Shown: positions 24,076-30,925 of the stretch, piece by piece | Layout of the letters: the number at the start of each line of letters is the position of its first letter | How positions within the stretch are numbered: the stretch's first letter is position 1 | Source: an uncultured Bacteroidales bacterium | GTDB taxonomy: Bacteria > Bacteroidota > Bacteroidia > Bacteroidales > UBA932 | Assembly (NCBI GenBank): GCA_946405485.1 | Contig: CAMJHJ010000004.1 | Coordinates: forward strand, 1-39,123 | DNA length: 39,123 nt | Direction: 5' to 3' | The notes under the pieces: generated by a model | The model's input: the letters and a program-made list of their open reading frames with translations, nothing else | Told to the model about the DNA's origin: nothing | The model's database searches: none | Translations under genes and position numbers: made by a program

Positions 24076-25707
24076 CTAGAAAGCCAGGGTCGCATCGGCG
24101 TAGCGGGAGACCGCCTCGCGATGCGAAATGAACAGAATCGTCTTCTTGCCCTTGCACGTGGTGGCAAGGTTGTCGAGCAGTTTTTGCTCGGTACGGGCAT
24201 CGAGCGAGGAACTGGCCTCGTCCAGGATCAGGATGCCGCCGGGACGGAGCAGGGCGCGCGCGATGGCGATGCGCTGCGCCTGGCCTTCACTCAAACCGGC
24301 GCCCACTTCGGCACAGAGCGTGTCCAGGCCGGAAGGGAGGTCGAACACGAAATCGGCCGCCGCGATGTGGAGCGCCTCGCGCATCTGCCCTTCCGTCGCG
24401 GCAGCGTCCGCCAGCAGCAGATTCTCCCGTATCGTACCCGTCATCAGGCTGTTGCCCTGGGGGACATAATTGAAGTTGCAGCGTGTCTCCACCGAAGAAG
24501 GGACGGCTTTTTCCCCGTCGTAAATCTCAATCGTCCCGGAATCGGGCCGCAGCAGGGCCATGACGAGACGCACCAGCGTACTCTTGCCCGCCCCGGTATG
24601 TCCGGTAATCACGGTCGTCGTGCCCGGCTTGAAATCGAAGTCCAGGTCTTTGATGATGGTCTTGCGGTCGTCCGGATAAGCAAAAGACAGGTCGGATACC
24701 CGTATGCCCGGCGCTCCCGGGAACGGGACGTCCTCCCCTGACTTCTCCAAAGGCAGCTCCATCAGTTCCATGAGGCGCTCGACCGAAGTCAGCGAATTGA
24801 TGAAGGCGGGAATATGCCGGCTCAAGTCAGCGATCGGGCGCTGGACCTGGCCCACCAGCTGCAGGAAAGCGGTCATCATACCGAAAGTGACCGCGCCGCT
24901 CTTGATGCCGAACACTCCCCAAAGGAAGGCCGCCGCATAACCGGACATGAAACCAAAGCCCATGAAACCCCGGGCGACCGCATTGTAATTCAAGCGCTTG
25001 ACGGTATTGTCCTTGAGGTCGTCCTGCAGGAATTCCATTTTCTCCATCACGCGCTCCGTGCCGAAAAGGGTCAGTACCAGCACGCGGTGCTGCAGGTTCT
25101 CCTGGACATGTCCCTGGATCTCGCTGTCCTTTTTCCGGATCTTCTCCGTCAGTTCGCGCAGCAAACGGAAAAACATCTTGCTCCCCAGCACGGCGACGAT
25201 CATCAGCACAAGAAGGATCCAGACAAGGTTCGGAGCCAGGGTCAGCAGGAAGACCGACGCGGCGACCAGCTGGCAGAGCGTCACGACGGCGTCCGGAATC
25301 CGGGCGCAGATCAGGTCGACAACGATGCGGAGGTCCTCCTGCATCCGGTTGATCGCGTCCGCGCTGTGGAAAGCCTCCCGCCCGCTCCAGGAGCTGTGGA
25401 TGATATGGGAGAACAGGTCCTGGCGCATCTTCAGGCGCGTTTTGACCTCGGTCAGTCCCTGCCAGTAGTTGAATCCCACGTTAAGGGCAAGCTGGAGCAG
25501 CATCACGGCGGCCAGGATGGCCACATAGGGTCCGATGGGCAGCCCCGATACCCCACTGGCGATATCCACCAGTTTCTTGCAGATCCATACGAACGAGAGG
25601 GACGTGCCGATACGGAGCAGGCCGATCAGCACGGTGACGGTGATCCGGCCCCTTACCGGGCGGATCATCGCACGCAATCCACGCAAGCACGTACGGAAAT
25701 CCTTCAT
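24076..25707 (-). CDS. ABC transporter, fused membrane and ATPase domains
   Basis: A 543-residue half-transporter. The first 320 residues form the six-helix membrane domain (helices near 22-42, 60-80, 135-160, 163-180 and 245-285). The ATPase domain has Walker A GHTGAGKST (369-377), signature LSEGQAQR, Walker B ILILDEASSSLD and the H-loop ISHR. It is an exporter that works as a dimer. No C39 peptidase domain is present. The gene starts at the base next to the PqqD-like stop and is 5 bases before the AddB-like gene. The association with a PqqD-like protein, a peptidase and an HPrK-like kinase suggests a peptide or lipopeptide substrate; that is inference, and a lipid or drug substrate is possible. 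Confidence 0.9.
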   Translation of the reverse strand: MKDFRTCLRGLRAMIRPVRGRITVTVLIGLLRIGTSLSFVWICKKLVDIASGVSGLPIGPYVAILAAVMLLQLALNVGFNYWQGLTEVKTRLKMRQDLFSHIIHSSWSGREAFHSADAINRMQEDLRIVVDLICARIPDAVVTLCQLVAASVFLLTLAPNLVWILLVLMIVAVLGSKMFFRLLRELTEKIRKKDSEIQGHVQENLQHRVLVLTLFGTERVMEKMEFLQDDLKDNTVKRLNYNAVARGFMGFGFMSGYAAAFLWGVFGIKSGAVTFGMMTAFLQLVGQVQRPIADLSRHIPAFINSLTSVERLMELMELPLEKSGEDVPFPGAPGIRVSDLSFAYPDDRKTIIKDLDFDFKPGTTTVITGHTGAGKSTLVRLVMALLRPDSGTIEIYDGEKAVPSSVETRCNFNYVPQGNSLMTGTIRENLLLADAAATEGQMREALHIAAADFVFDLPSGLDTLCAEVGAGLSEGQAQRIAIARALLRPGGILILDEASSSLDARTEQKLLDNLATTCKGKKTILFISHREAVSRYADATLAF

Positions 25708-25977
25708 TTATTCGGCGATAACCCCGGCTTCCAGCCAGGCCTTGGCCAAAGCTTCCGCATCCCGGCGGGCGATATCCTCTTCGACCTCGTATTTATCGAG
25801 CAGCAGAGAGACCAGGTCCTCGACCGAGAAATCTTTCCCCTCCACCGACTCCCACAGGTAGGCGGCGGAAGAATTCAGGGAAATCATCTTGTTGAAATTG
25901 ACCTGGGCCAGTCCTTCTCCGACAACGATGTGCTCCTTGCCGAGCTTGCGGAGCCGGAATCCTTCTATGATTTTCAT
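25708..25977 (-). CDS. PqqD-like peptide-recognition protein
   Basis: An 89-residue PqqD-family protein. The pattern VGEGLAQVNFNKMISLNSSAAYLWESV, here in pieces, contains the beta-hairpin and the LNxxAAxLWxxV segment of PqqD. A C-terminal helical region (VEDLVSLLLDKYEVEEDIAR) completes the winged fold. In RiPP pathways PqqD-like domains (RiPP recognition elements) bind the leader peptide and present it to modifying enzymes; B1 proteins of lasso-peptide pathways belong here. It lies 3 bases after the peptidase stop and abuts the ABC transporter, so the four genes are tightly coupled. No precursor peptide ORF is visible in the gaps. Confidence 0.85.
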   Translation of the reverse strand: MKIIEGFRLRKLGKEHIVVGEGLAQVNFNKMISLNSSAAYLWESVEGKDFSVEDLVSLLLDKYEVEEDIARRDAEALAKAWLEAGVIAE

Positions 25978-25980
25978 TTC

Positions 25981-26406
25981 CTAAACAAGTTTTCGATAGA
26001 TCCATAATAAATACCGCCGGACCGGCAGAAGCTTACGCCAGAAAGTGCCTTTCGTCACCTTTTTCTTCGATCCGTTCGGCCGGATGATCTCCGTCACCGT
26101 GCCGAGTATGTCCCCCAGGCGGCAGGTTTCCGTCCCGACCAGGTTCCCGTCTCCCATCAGCGTCACGACGTCGCCGTCGATGGCGAAGATACGATGGAGC
26201 ACATAGCGCTGCGGAGCGATCCGGGCGAGGACGATATCCCCCACCTCCACGGCTCCGAAGCGTTTCAGGTTGACACTGTCTTTCTCCCCCCGGATAAAGG
26301 GAAGCATGCTGTTGCCCTTGGTCATGAGGACCACCTCGATCCCTTTCGAGAGCAGGTCGTCCGCCTCCGCCAGGAGAATCTCGTTCGGTACTATCATCTT
26401 TTTCAT
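25981..26406 (-). CDS. S24/S26-family peptidase-like protein
   Basis: A 141-residue protein with the signal-peptidase-I fold. MTKGNSMLPFIRG holds Ser33 in the GNSM motif (the nucleophile), and YVLHRIF carries His71 at the position of the general base, as in the Ser-His (SipW/ER-type) branch. GDGN at 86-89 matches the last conserved box. There is no N-terminal membrane helix; a hydrophobic, basic C-terminal stretch (about 122-141) might associate with the membrane. It overlaps the kinase-like gene by 4 bases (26403-26406) and precedes the PqqD-like gene. It could remove a leader peptide before export, but this is inference; LexA-like S24 proteins share the fold, though there is no DNA-binding domain here. 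Confidence 0.82.
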   Translation of the reverse strand: MKKMIVPNEILLAEADDLLSKGIEVVLMTKGNSMLPFIRGEKDSVNLKRFGAVEVGDIVLARIAPQRYVLHRIFAIDGDVVTLMGDGNLVGTETCRLGDILGTVTEIIRPNGSKKKVTKGTFWRKLLPVRRYLLWIYRKLV

Positions 26407-27281
26407 CTTACTGCTTCATAACATACATCGGCCGCTTCATGGTCCGGACGGCAGTCAAGGACGAAGCATGGCACCGTGGTTACCACCTGCTCCAGCGTCG
26501 CGTGCAGGCCATCCGCAATCTTGCGTTCCGCCTTCAGGCCGGAACAGGAAGAATAGACGGACGCGTAGGCCTCGATCAGATTCAGGCGCGTCGCCCGGTT
26601 CTCGGGGCTCTGGCGGATCCGCACGATCGCCCCGACAGGGACGTTCAACTGCTTGTAGCAGGGAGTCTTTCCGCTCCAGGGCGTACCATAGACCCGGACC
26701 GACCCGTCCGCACCGGTCCGGATGACCGGGTTATCATCATTGAGTAACTCGGTCCCCGGGAAATGCTCCAGCCACTGGCGGCTGTGCGTGCTTTTCCCGG
26801 TACCGCTCTTACCCAGGAACATATACCCCTTGCCGTCCCGGATCACCACGGAAGAATGCATCTCGAGGGTGTGGAGCGACGCAGTCCGGAACGCATAGAG
26901 GATCATCAGGGCGTTGTTGAGGCCGAACAGGGCGGAACGGCGCTCCGGCAGGATCGCCAGTTTCGCACGGGTGTATCCTTCATCCGTCTCCATCCAGCAG
27001 CAAGTCCGCGCCTTGGCGGTCGGGGCCATTTCGAAACGCCACCCATTCCCGGTCCGATACAACTCGATCCGGCTCTGTCCTTCCTCCTCGGGAACCTCCG
27101 TGTAGACCGGGGTCTTTTCCGTCTCCAGAAGTTCCGGCACCCATTCCAGGGAGAAGACTTCCCCGCCGTCCGGACAAGGGATCACGAAGGGGTCATACTG
27201 CCCCATCAGGTCCCACAACGGATAGCGGTCCGGCATCTCTACGGTAAAAATATGTCCGGCTACTTCGTACGCTTTTTTCAT
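26403..27281 (-). CDS. HPr-kinase-like protein
   Basis: A 292-residue protein with a P-loop GKSGTGKST (157-165) preceded by MHSSVVIRDGKGYMFL, the arrangement of the HPr(Ser) kinase/phosphorylase C-terminal domain, and NDD at 181-183 as the acidic motif. Residues 1-130 are a beta-rich N-terminal domain that does not match the HPrK N-terminal domain, so it is likely a kinase of a small molecule or peptide rather than a carbon-catabolite regulator. HPrK-like kinases also occur in lasso-peptide pathways, where they phosphorylate the peptide. An in-frame TTG at 27290 precedes the ATG at 27281; the -7 box is 6 bases before this ATG. It heads a six-gene run. Confidence 0.82.
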   Translation of the reverse strand: MKKAYEVAGHIFTVEMPDRYPLWDLMGQYDPFVIPCPDGGEVFSLEWVPELLETEKTPVYTEVPEEEGQSRIELYRTGNGWRFEMAPTAKARTCCWMETDEGYTRAKLAILPERRSALFGLNNALMILYAFRTASLHTLEMHSSVVIRDGKGYMFLGKSGTGKSTHSRQWLEHFPGTELLNDDNPVIRTGADGSVRVYGTPWSGKTPCYKQLNVPVGAIVRIRQSPENRATRLNLIEAYASVYSSCSGLKAERKIADGLHATLEQVVTTVPCFVLDCRPDHEAADVCYEAVR

Positions 27282-27287
27282 AGTCAA

Positions 27288-27295
27288 CAAATATA
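27288..27295 (-). promoter_or_regulatory. -7 box of the HPrK-PqqD-ABC-AddAB run
   Basis: On the minus strand TATATTTG matches the consensus exactly and lies 6 bases before the ATG at 27281. The best -33 box is TTTA with an 18-bp spacer. The predicted start of transcription falls on or just before the ATG, so the mRNA would be leaderless or nearly so. Confidence 0.6.
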
Positions 27296-27324
27296 ATCAA
27301 ATTGGCGAAAATATAAAGGTTTTT

Positions 27325-27356
27325 TTTGCTTTGTTCCGAAAGAAAAGGTATTTTTG
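27325..27356 (+). promoter_or_regulatory. Consensus promoter of the rubrerythrin gene
   Basis: TTTG (27325-27328) and TATTTTTG (27349-27356) are 20 bp apart, matching both elements. The ATG is at 27398, giving a leader of about 35 bases. The 116-base gap between the kinase gene and rubrerythrin contains this promoter and its divergent partner only. Confidence 0.75.
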
Positions 27357-27397
27357 AAAGCGAATTTAGAATTACTCCAATTTAAAACTTTTATTGC

Positions 27398-27946
27398 ATG
27401 AAAAAGAAATTCAGATGCCTCGTCTGCGGTTACGTCCACGAAGGCGAGAACCCGCCCGAGGCGTGCCCCGTCTGCCGCGCCAAGGCTGACAAGTTTGTCG
27501 AAATCAAGGAAGATGGTCTCAACTGGGCCTGTGAGCACAAGCTCGGAGACGGCCAGGTCGACGACGCCGAGATCATGCAGGGCCTGCACGATCATTTCAA
27601 CGGCGAATGCACCGAGGTCGGCATGTACCTGGCCATGAGCCGCCAGGCAGAGCGCGAAGGCTATCCCGAGGTCGCCGACGCTTTCAAGCGTTATGCGTTC
27701 GAGGAGGCTGAGCATGCCGCCAAGTTCGCCGAACTGCTCGGCGAGGTGGTCTGGGACACCAAGACCAACCTGAAGAAACGCGCCGAGGCCGAGGCCGGTG
27801 CCTGCGAAGGCAAGCTGGCCATCGCCGTCCGCGCCAAGAAGCTGGGCTACGACGCCATCCACGACACCGTCCATGAGATGGCCAAGGACGAAGCGCGTCA
27901 TGGCGCCGGGTTCCAGGGCCTGCTGAAGCGCTATTTCGAGAAATAG
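27398..27946 (+). CDS. Reverse rubrerythrin
   Basis: A 182-residue non-heme iron protein that reduces H2O2 to water in anaerobes. The rubredoxin-like centre is at the N terminus, with Cys7/Cys10 and Cys23/Cys26 binding one iron, followed by a four-helix diiron domain. Its ExxH iron-ligand motifs are E103-H106 and E165-H168. This order is the reverse of classical rubrerythrin, hence the name. Electrons pass from NAD(P)H oxidoreductase or a rubredoxin to the peroxide. It has its own consensus promoter and is followed by the long hairpin at 27960-28041, so it is probably a single-gene unit. Assignment is confident; a symbol is withheld because several rbr genes usually coexist. Confidence 0.92.
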   Translation: MKKKFRCLVCGYVHEGENPPEACPVCRAKADKFVEIKEDGLNWACEHKLGDGQVDDAEIMQGLHDHFNGECTEVGMYLAMSRQAEREGYPEVADAFKRYAFEEAEHAAKFAELLGEVVWDTKTNLKKRAEAEAGACEGKLAIAVRAKKLGYDAIHDTVHEMAKDEARHGAGFQGLLKRYFEK

Positions 27947-27959
27947 TCCGGCATCGTTG

Positions 27960-28041
27960 CAAAGGCAGACGCCTGGGTTTTAGGGAGCGGAGGAATTAAC
28001 CCTTCGGGGAATGCTCCCTAAAATCCAGGCGTCTGCCTTTG
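27960..28041. terminator. Long inverted repeat with conserved UUCG core (element 2)
   Basis: Arms of 29 bases (27960-27988 and 28013-28041) pair fully, with one G-U pair. The 24-base core is GGAGGAATTAA, CCC, UUCG, GGG, AAT (27989-28012). Core and layout match element 1 at 8798-8883, although the arms share no sequence. The outer ends are AAA and TTT. It begins 14 bases after the rubrerythrin stop and probably terminates it; 83 bases separate it from alr. Confidence 0.82.
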
Positions 28042-28110
28042 TGACAGGCCGTTTCTTTCACGGATTCTCACAAAATCAGCAAATAATCCGAACAATTGAA
28101 AGAAAGTTCG

Positions 28111-28118
28111 TAAATTTG
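28111..28118 (+). promoter_or_regulatory. -7 box of alr
   Basis: TAAATTTG matches the consensus exactly and is 6 bases before the ATG at 28125. No TTTG -33 box was found at 18-21 bp upstream. If this promoter is used, the alr mRNA begins at or next to its start codon. Confidence 0.5.
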
Positions 28119-28124
28119 CATGAT

Positions 28125-29261
28125 ATGCCGAATCACGACAACGATTTCACCCGCCTGGAGCTGAGCCTGCCGAACTGCCTGGATAATTTCAGGTATTTCC
28201 GCTCGCGCATCGAGCCCTCCACCAAACTCCTCGTCCTGGTCAAGGCCAACGCCTACGGCCACGGCGCGGTGGAGATGTCCGCCATGCTCCAGCAGGCCGG
28301 CGCCGACTACCTGGCCGTCGCCCTGCCCGTGGAAGGCATCGAACTCCGAAGGGAAGGTATCACCGCCCCCATCCTCGTCCTCACTGCCGGCACCGACTTT
28401 TTCGACGAGATGATCGCCAAGCGCCTCGAGCCTGGCATTCCCAATCTCTACACCCTGCAGGCCCTTTGCGACAAACTCCGGGAGAAAGGCATCCGTGACT
28501 TCCCCATCCACATCAAGCTCGACACCGGCATGCACCGGCTCGGCTTCGTCCCCGGAGAGACCGGCGCCCTCATTGAGAGGCTGAAAGATTGTCCCGAGGT
28601 CCGCGTACGTTCCGTTTATTCCCATCTCGCAGCTGCGGACGAACCCTCCGAAGACGCCTACACGATGCAGCAGATCCGGCTCTTTACGGAAGGGGCCAAG
28701 AGCCTCGACGATGCCCTCGGCTATCATCCGATGTGGCACATCCTTAACTCCGCCGGCATCGAACGTTTCCCGCAATACCAGTTCGACATGGTCCGCCTCG
28801 GCATCGGCATCTACGGGGTCGACCCCGTCGAGTATCCCGAAGGAAAAGTCGTCCGCCGCGGCCTCAAGCCTGTCGCTTCGCTCAAAGTGAAGATCTTGCA
28901 GATCAAGACTTTGCAGAATGACGGAAGCACGATCGGCTACGGGCGGCACGGCATCATCGCTCCGGAAGGCACCGTCATCGCCACCATCCCCGCCGGCTAC
29001 GCCGACGGCCTGGACCGCCATCTCGGACAGGGCCGCGCCTCGTTCCTCCTCAACGGGCACCGCGTCCCCACCATCGGCAATATCTGCATGGACATGTGCA
29101 TGCTGGACATCACCGGCGTCGACGCCAAGGTCGGAGACACCGTCACGATCTTCGGAGAAGACCCCACGGTAACAGAAATGGCGTCCATCCTGGACACCAT
29201 TCCTTATGAGATTATGACGAGCGTACCGCGCCGGATCAAGCGCGTGATCATCCGCAAATAA
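28125..29261 (+). CDS. alr: Alanine racemase
   Basis: A PLP enzyme that interconverts L- and D-alanine for peptidoglycan. The 378-residue protein carries the PLP Lys40 in LVKANAYGHG and the catalytic Tyr272 in TIGYGRHG. The GNICMDMCMLDIT motif and the C-terminal beta domain are also clear. In many Bacteroidota the racemase is fused behind a MurF ligase; here it stands alone at normal size. The frame is open from 28011, but that extension would cross the 3' arm of the long hairpin, so ATG 28125 is chosen. The 3' end overlaps the DJ-1 gene by 14 bases, convergently. Confidence 0.95.
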   Translation: MPNHDNDFTRLELSLPNCLDNFRYFRSRIEPSTKLLVLVKANAYGHGAVEMSAMLQQAGADYLAVALPVEGIELRREGITAPILVLTAGTDFFDEMIAKRLEPGIPNLYTLQALCDKLREKGIRDFPIHIKLDTGMHRLGFVPGETGALIERLKDCPEVRVRSVYSHLAAADEPSEDAYTMQQIRLFTEGAKSLDDALGYHPMWHILNSAGIERFPQYQFDMVRLGIGIYGVDPVEYPEGKVVRRGLKPVASLKVKILQIKTLQNDGSTIGYGRHGIIAPEGTVIATIPAGYADGLDRHLGQGRASFLLNGHRVPTIGNICMDMCMLDITGVDAKVGDTVTIFGEDPTVTEMASILDTIPYEIMTSVPRRIKRVIIRK

Positions 29262-29820
29262 GGTCCAGTCCGTACGCCACTTCGGCGGCGACCGCCTCCC
29301 CTTTCACTTTCCTGACGATTTCCAGCGCGAAAGCCTTCGTATGCCCGGGCCCGCGGCCGGTGATGATACGGCCATCCGCGACCGCCGGTTTCGGCACGAA
29401 AACCGCGCCCTTCGACTCCATCGGATCCGCGAATCCGTCGTAACAGGTGAAATCAACGCCCCGGACATCATCCAGCTGGGAAAGGACCAGGCCCGGTGCC
29501 GCACAGATCGCGGCCAGGGTACCTCCGGCGGCATAATGCGCCTTCATCAGGGAGATGAGCCGGCTGCAACGGCCCAGGTTGCGTGCGCCGGGCATCCCTC
29601 CGGGGAACACCATCACGTCGGACTCCGCCGCGCCGCCATCCTCCAACTCATCCAGATGGCAGTCGATACCCACCATCAAGCCGTGGGAAGAAACGACGAA
29701 AGGATCGTCGGAGATACCGACCAGTTGCACGTCGATACCCGCTCTCTTCAAGATATCACGGGTACCCAGGGCCTCGATGTCCTCGAAGCCGTCAGCCAAA
29801 AACAGATTAACGCCTTTCAT
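29248..29820 (-). CDS. DJ-1/PfpI-family protein
   Basis: A 190-residue cytoplasmic protein of the DJ-1/ThiJ/PfpI superfamily. It starts with MKGVNLFLADGFEDIEALGT, where Glu in GFEDIE is the residue that activates the nucleophile. The reactive Cys is in LAAICAAPGLV, and the segment VMVFPGGMPGARNL is also typical. Members act as glyoxalases, deglycases or redox sensors. The exact reaction cannot be called. It is last of nine co-oriented genes (lon to DJ-1), lying 11 bases after the metallopeptidase gene. Confidence 0.9.
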   Translation of the reverse strand: MKGVNLFLADGFEDIEALGTRDILKRAGIDVQLVGISDDPFVVSSHGLMVGIDCHLDELEDGGAAESDVMVFPGGMPGARNLGRCSRLISLMKAHYAAGGTLAAICAAPGLVLSQLDDVRGVDFTCYDGFADPMESKGAVFVPKPAVADGRIITGRGPGHTKAFALEIVRKVKGEAVAAEVAYGLDLICG

Positions 29821-29831
29821 ATTCAGGAAAA

Positions 29832-30497
29832 CTAACGGTTACGGGCGATGCCGATATAATACAACAGGGTTGCGATCGAGCCGACCGCAGCGATCACATA
29901 CGTGTATGCCGCCCATCTCAGGGCGTCTTCCGCCATCGGTTTGGTCTCATAGGTGGCGATGCCGGTGCTGTCCAGCCACTGGACGGCCCGGCTGCTGGCA
30001 TTGACCTCCACCGGCAGGGTGACGATGCTGAACAGCGTCGAAACGGCGAAAAGCGCAATCCCCAGCCAGAGGAAAGAGGTCGTCAGCTGGATCATCAGGA
30101 CACCGAGCAGCAAGACCCAGGAGACATACTTGTTGGAGAAGGAGACGACCTTGACCATCGAAGATCGCAACTGCAGCGGGCCGTAGCCCGTCGCGTGCTG
30201 GATGGCATGCCCGCATTCATGGGCTGCCACCGCAGCGGCGGCGATGTTCCGTCCCGAATAAACGCCCTCACTGAGGTTGAGCGTCTTGGTCGTCGGATCG
30301 TAATGGTCCGTCAGCTCACCGCTGATGCTCATCACCTTGACATCGCCGATGCCGTTGTCCCGGAGCATCTTCGCCGCTACCTCGGCACCCGAAAGATGGA
30401 CGCTCACTTCGCTGTATTTGCGGAACTTACGCTGGAGCGTCTGCTGGATGACGGCGCTGAGCACCATCACGATGATCAATATCAACCAGATATTCAT
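29832..30497 (-). CDS. Zinc metallopeptidase, YugP family
   Basis: A 221-residue membrane protein. The zinc-binding HECGH is at residues 93-97 (the full segment is AAHECGHAIQH), and a downstream Glu in LPVEVNASSRA is the likely third ligand. Hydrophobic segments lie at about 3-18, 124-140, 142-165 and 198-216. The family (PF04298, neutral zinc metallopeptidase 2) is a set of integral-membrane proteases of mostly unknown targets. Length is near the usual 225-235 residues. The gene is 11 bases from its neighbours on both sides. Assignment is confident and the substrate unknown. Confidence 0.92.
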   Translation of the reverse strand: MNIWLILIIVMVLSAVIQQTLQRKFRKYSEVSVHLSGAEVAAKMLRDNGIGDVKVMSISGELTDHYDPTTKTLNLSEGVYSGRNIAAAAVAAHECGHAIQHATGYGPLQLRSSMVKVVSFSNKYVSWVLLLGVLMIQLTTSFLWLGIALFAVSTLFSIVTLPVEVNASSRAVQWLDSTGIATYETKPMAEDALRWAAYTYVIAAVGSIATLLYYIGIARNR

Positions 30498-30508
30498 GGC
30501 AAATTCAT

Positions 30509-30919
30509 TTAAGATTCATCTTCATCGAACGCCCCGGGGTCGAAACCGTCCCAAAGGGCCTCGATATCACGGCGTTCCTTTTTCGTCGGCCGGCCGGCCC
30601 CGCGCTCCCGGCGGACGAAGAACGTCTCCACGGGGGCATGGAGCTTATCCAGCTCCGACTGGGGAGTCGTATTCTCGGCATACTCCGGCACCAGCTTGGC
30701 GCCGAGGCGGTTCTCCGTCAACTGCAGCACTTTGTAACTGAGCAGCGCAGAGCCTTTCCGGACGGAAATGGAATCCCCGATCTTGACGGCCTTGGACGGC
30801 TTGGACGGCGCACCGTTGAGCTGCACCTTGTTGCCGTTGCAGGCATCCGTCGCTTCGCTGCGTGTCTTGTAGCAGCGGATCGCCCATACGTATTTATCCA
30901 ATCTGACAGAATCCGACAT
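30509..30919 (-). CDS. S4-domain RNA-binding protein, Hsp15-like
   Basis: A 136-residue protein. Residues 5-65 form an S4 RNA-binding domain (VRLDKYVWAIRCYKTRSEAT, NGNKVQLNGAPSKPSKAVK, GDSISVRKG). The C-terminal extension has the acidic-basic region RRERGAGRPTKKERRDIEAL typical of Hsp15/HslR homologues, which bind 50S subunits carrying nascent chain after failed translation. The start is ATG 30919; a TTG start at 30925 is less likely. It lies 6 bases after manA and 11 before the metallopeptidase. Grouping with lon in one run fits a heat-shock role, but that is inference. Confidence 0.88.
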   Translation of the reverse strand: MSDSVRLDKYVWAIRCYKTRSEATDACNGNKVQLNGAPSKPSKAVKIGDSISVRKGSALLSYKVLQLTENRLGAKLVPEYAENTTPQSELDKLHAPVETFFVRRERGAGRPTKKERRDIEALWDGFDPGAFDEDES

Positions 30920-30925
30920 ACGCAA

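Noticed and set aside
24076..27281. Complete lasso-peptide cluster
   Set aside because: PqqD-like, kinase and ABC genes fit, but the cyclase (asparagine-synthetase-like), the transglutaminase-like protease and a precursor are not in the window.
27989..28001. AGGAGGAATTAACC-like ribosome binding site in the hairpin core
   Set aside because: It is not followed by a start codon, is locked in a stable stem-loop, and Bacteroidota seldom use SD sequences; the likeness is probably chance.
28011..28124. N-terminal extension of alr beginning at 28011
   Set aside because: The extension would encode the hairpin arm and lies upstream of the -7 box; the family N terminus begins near 28125.
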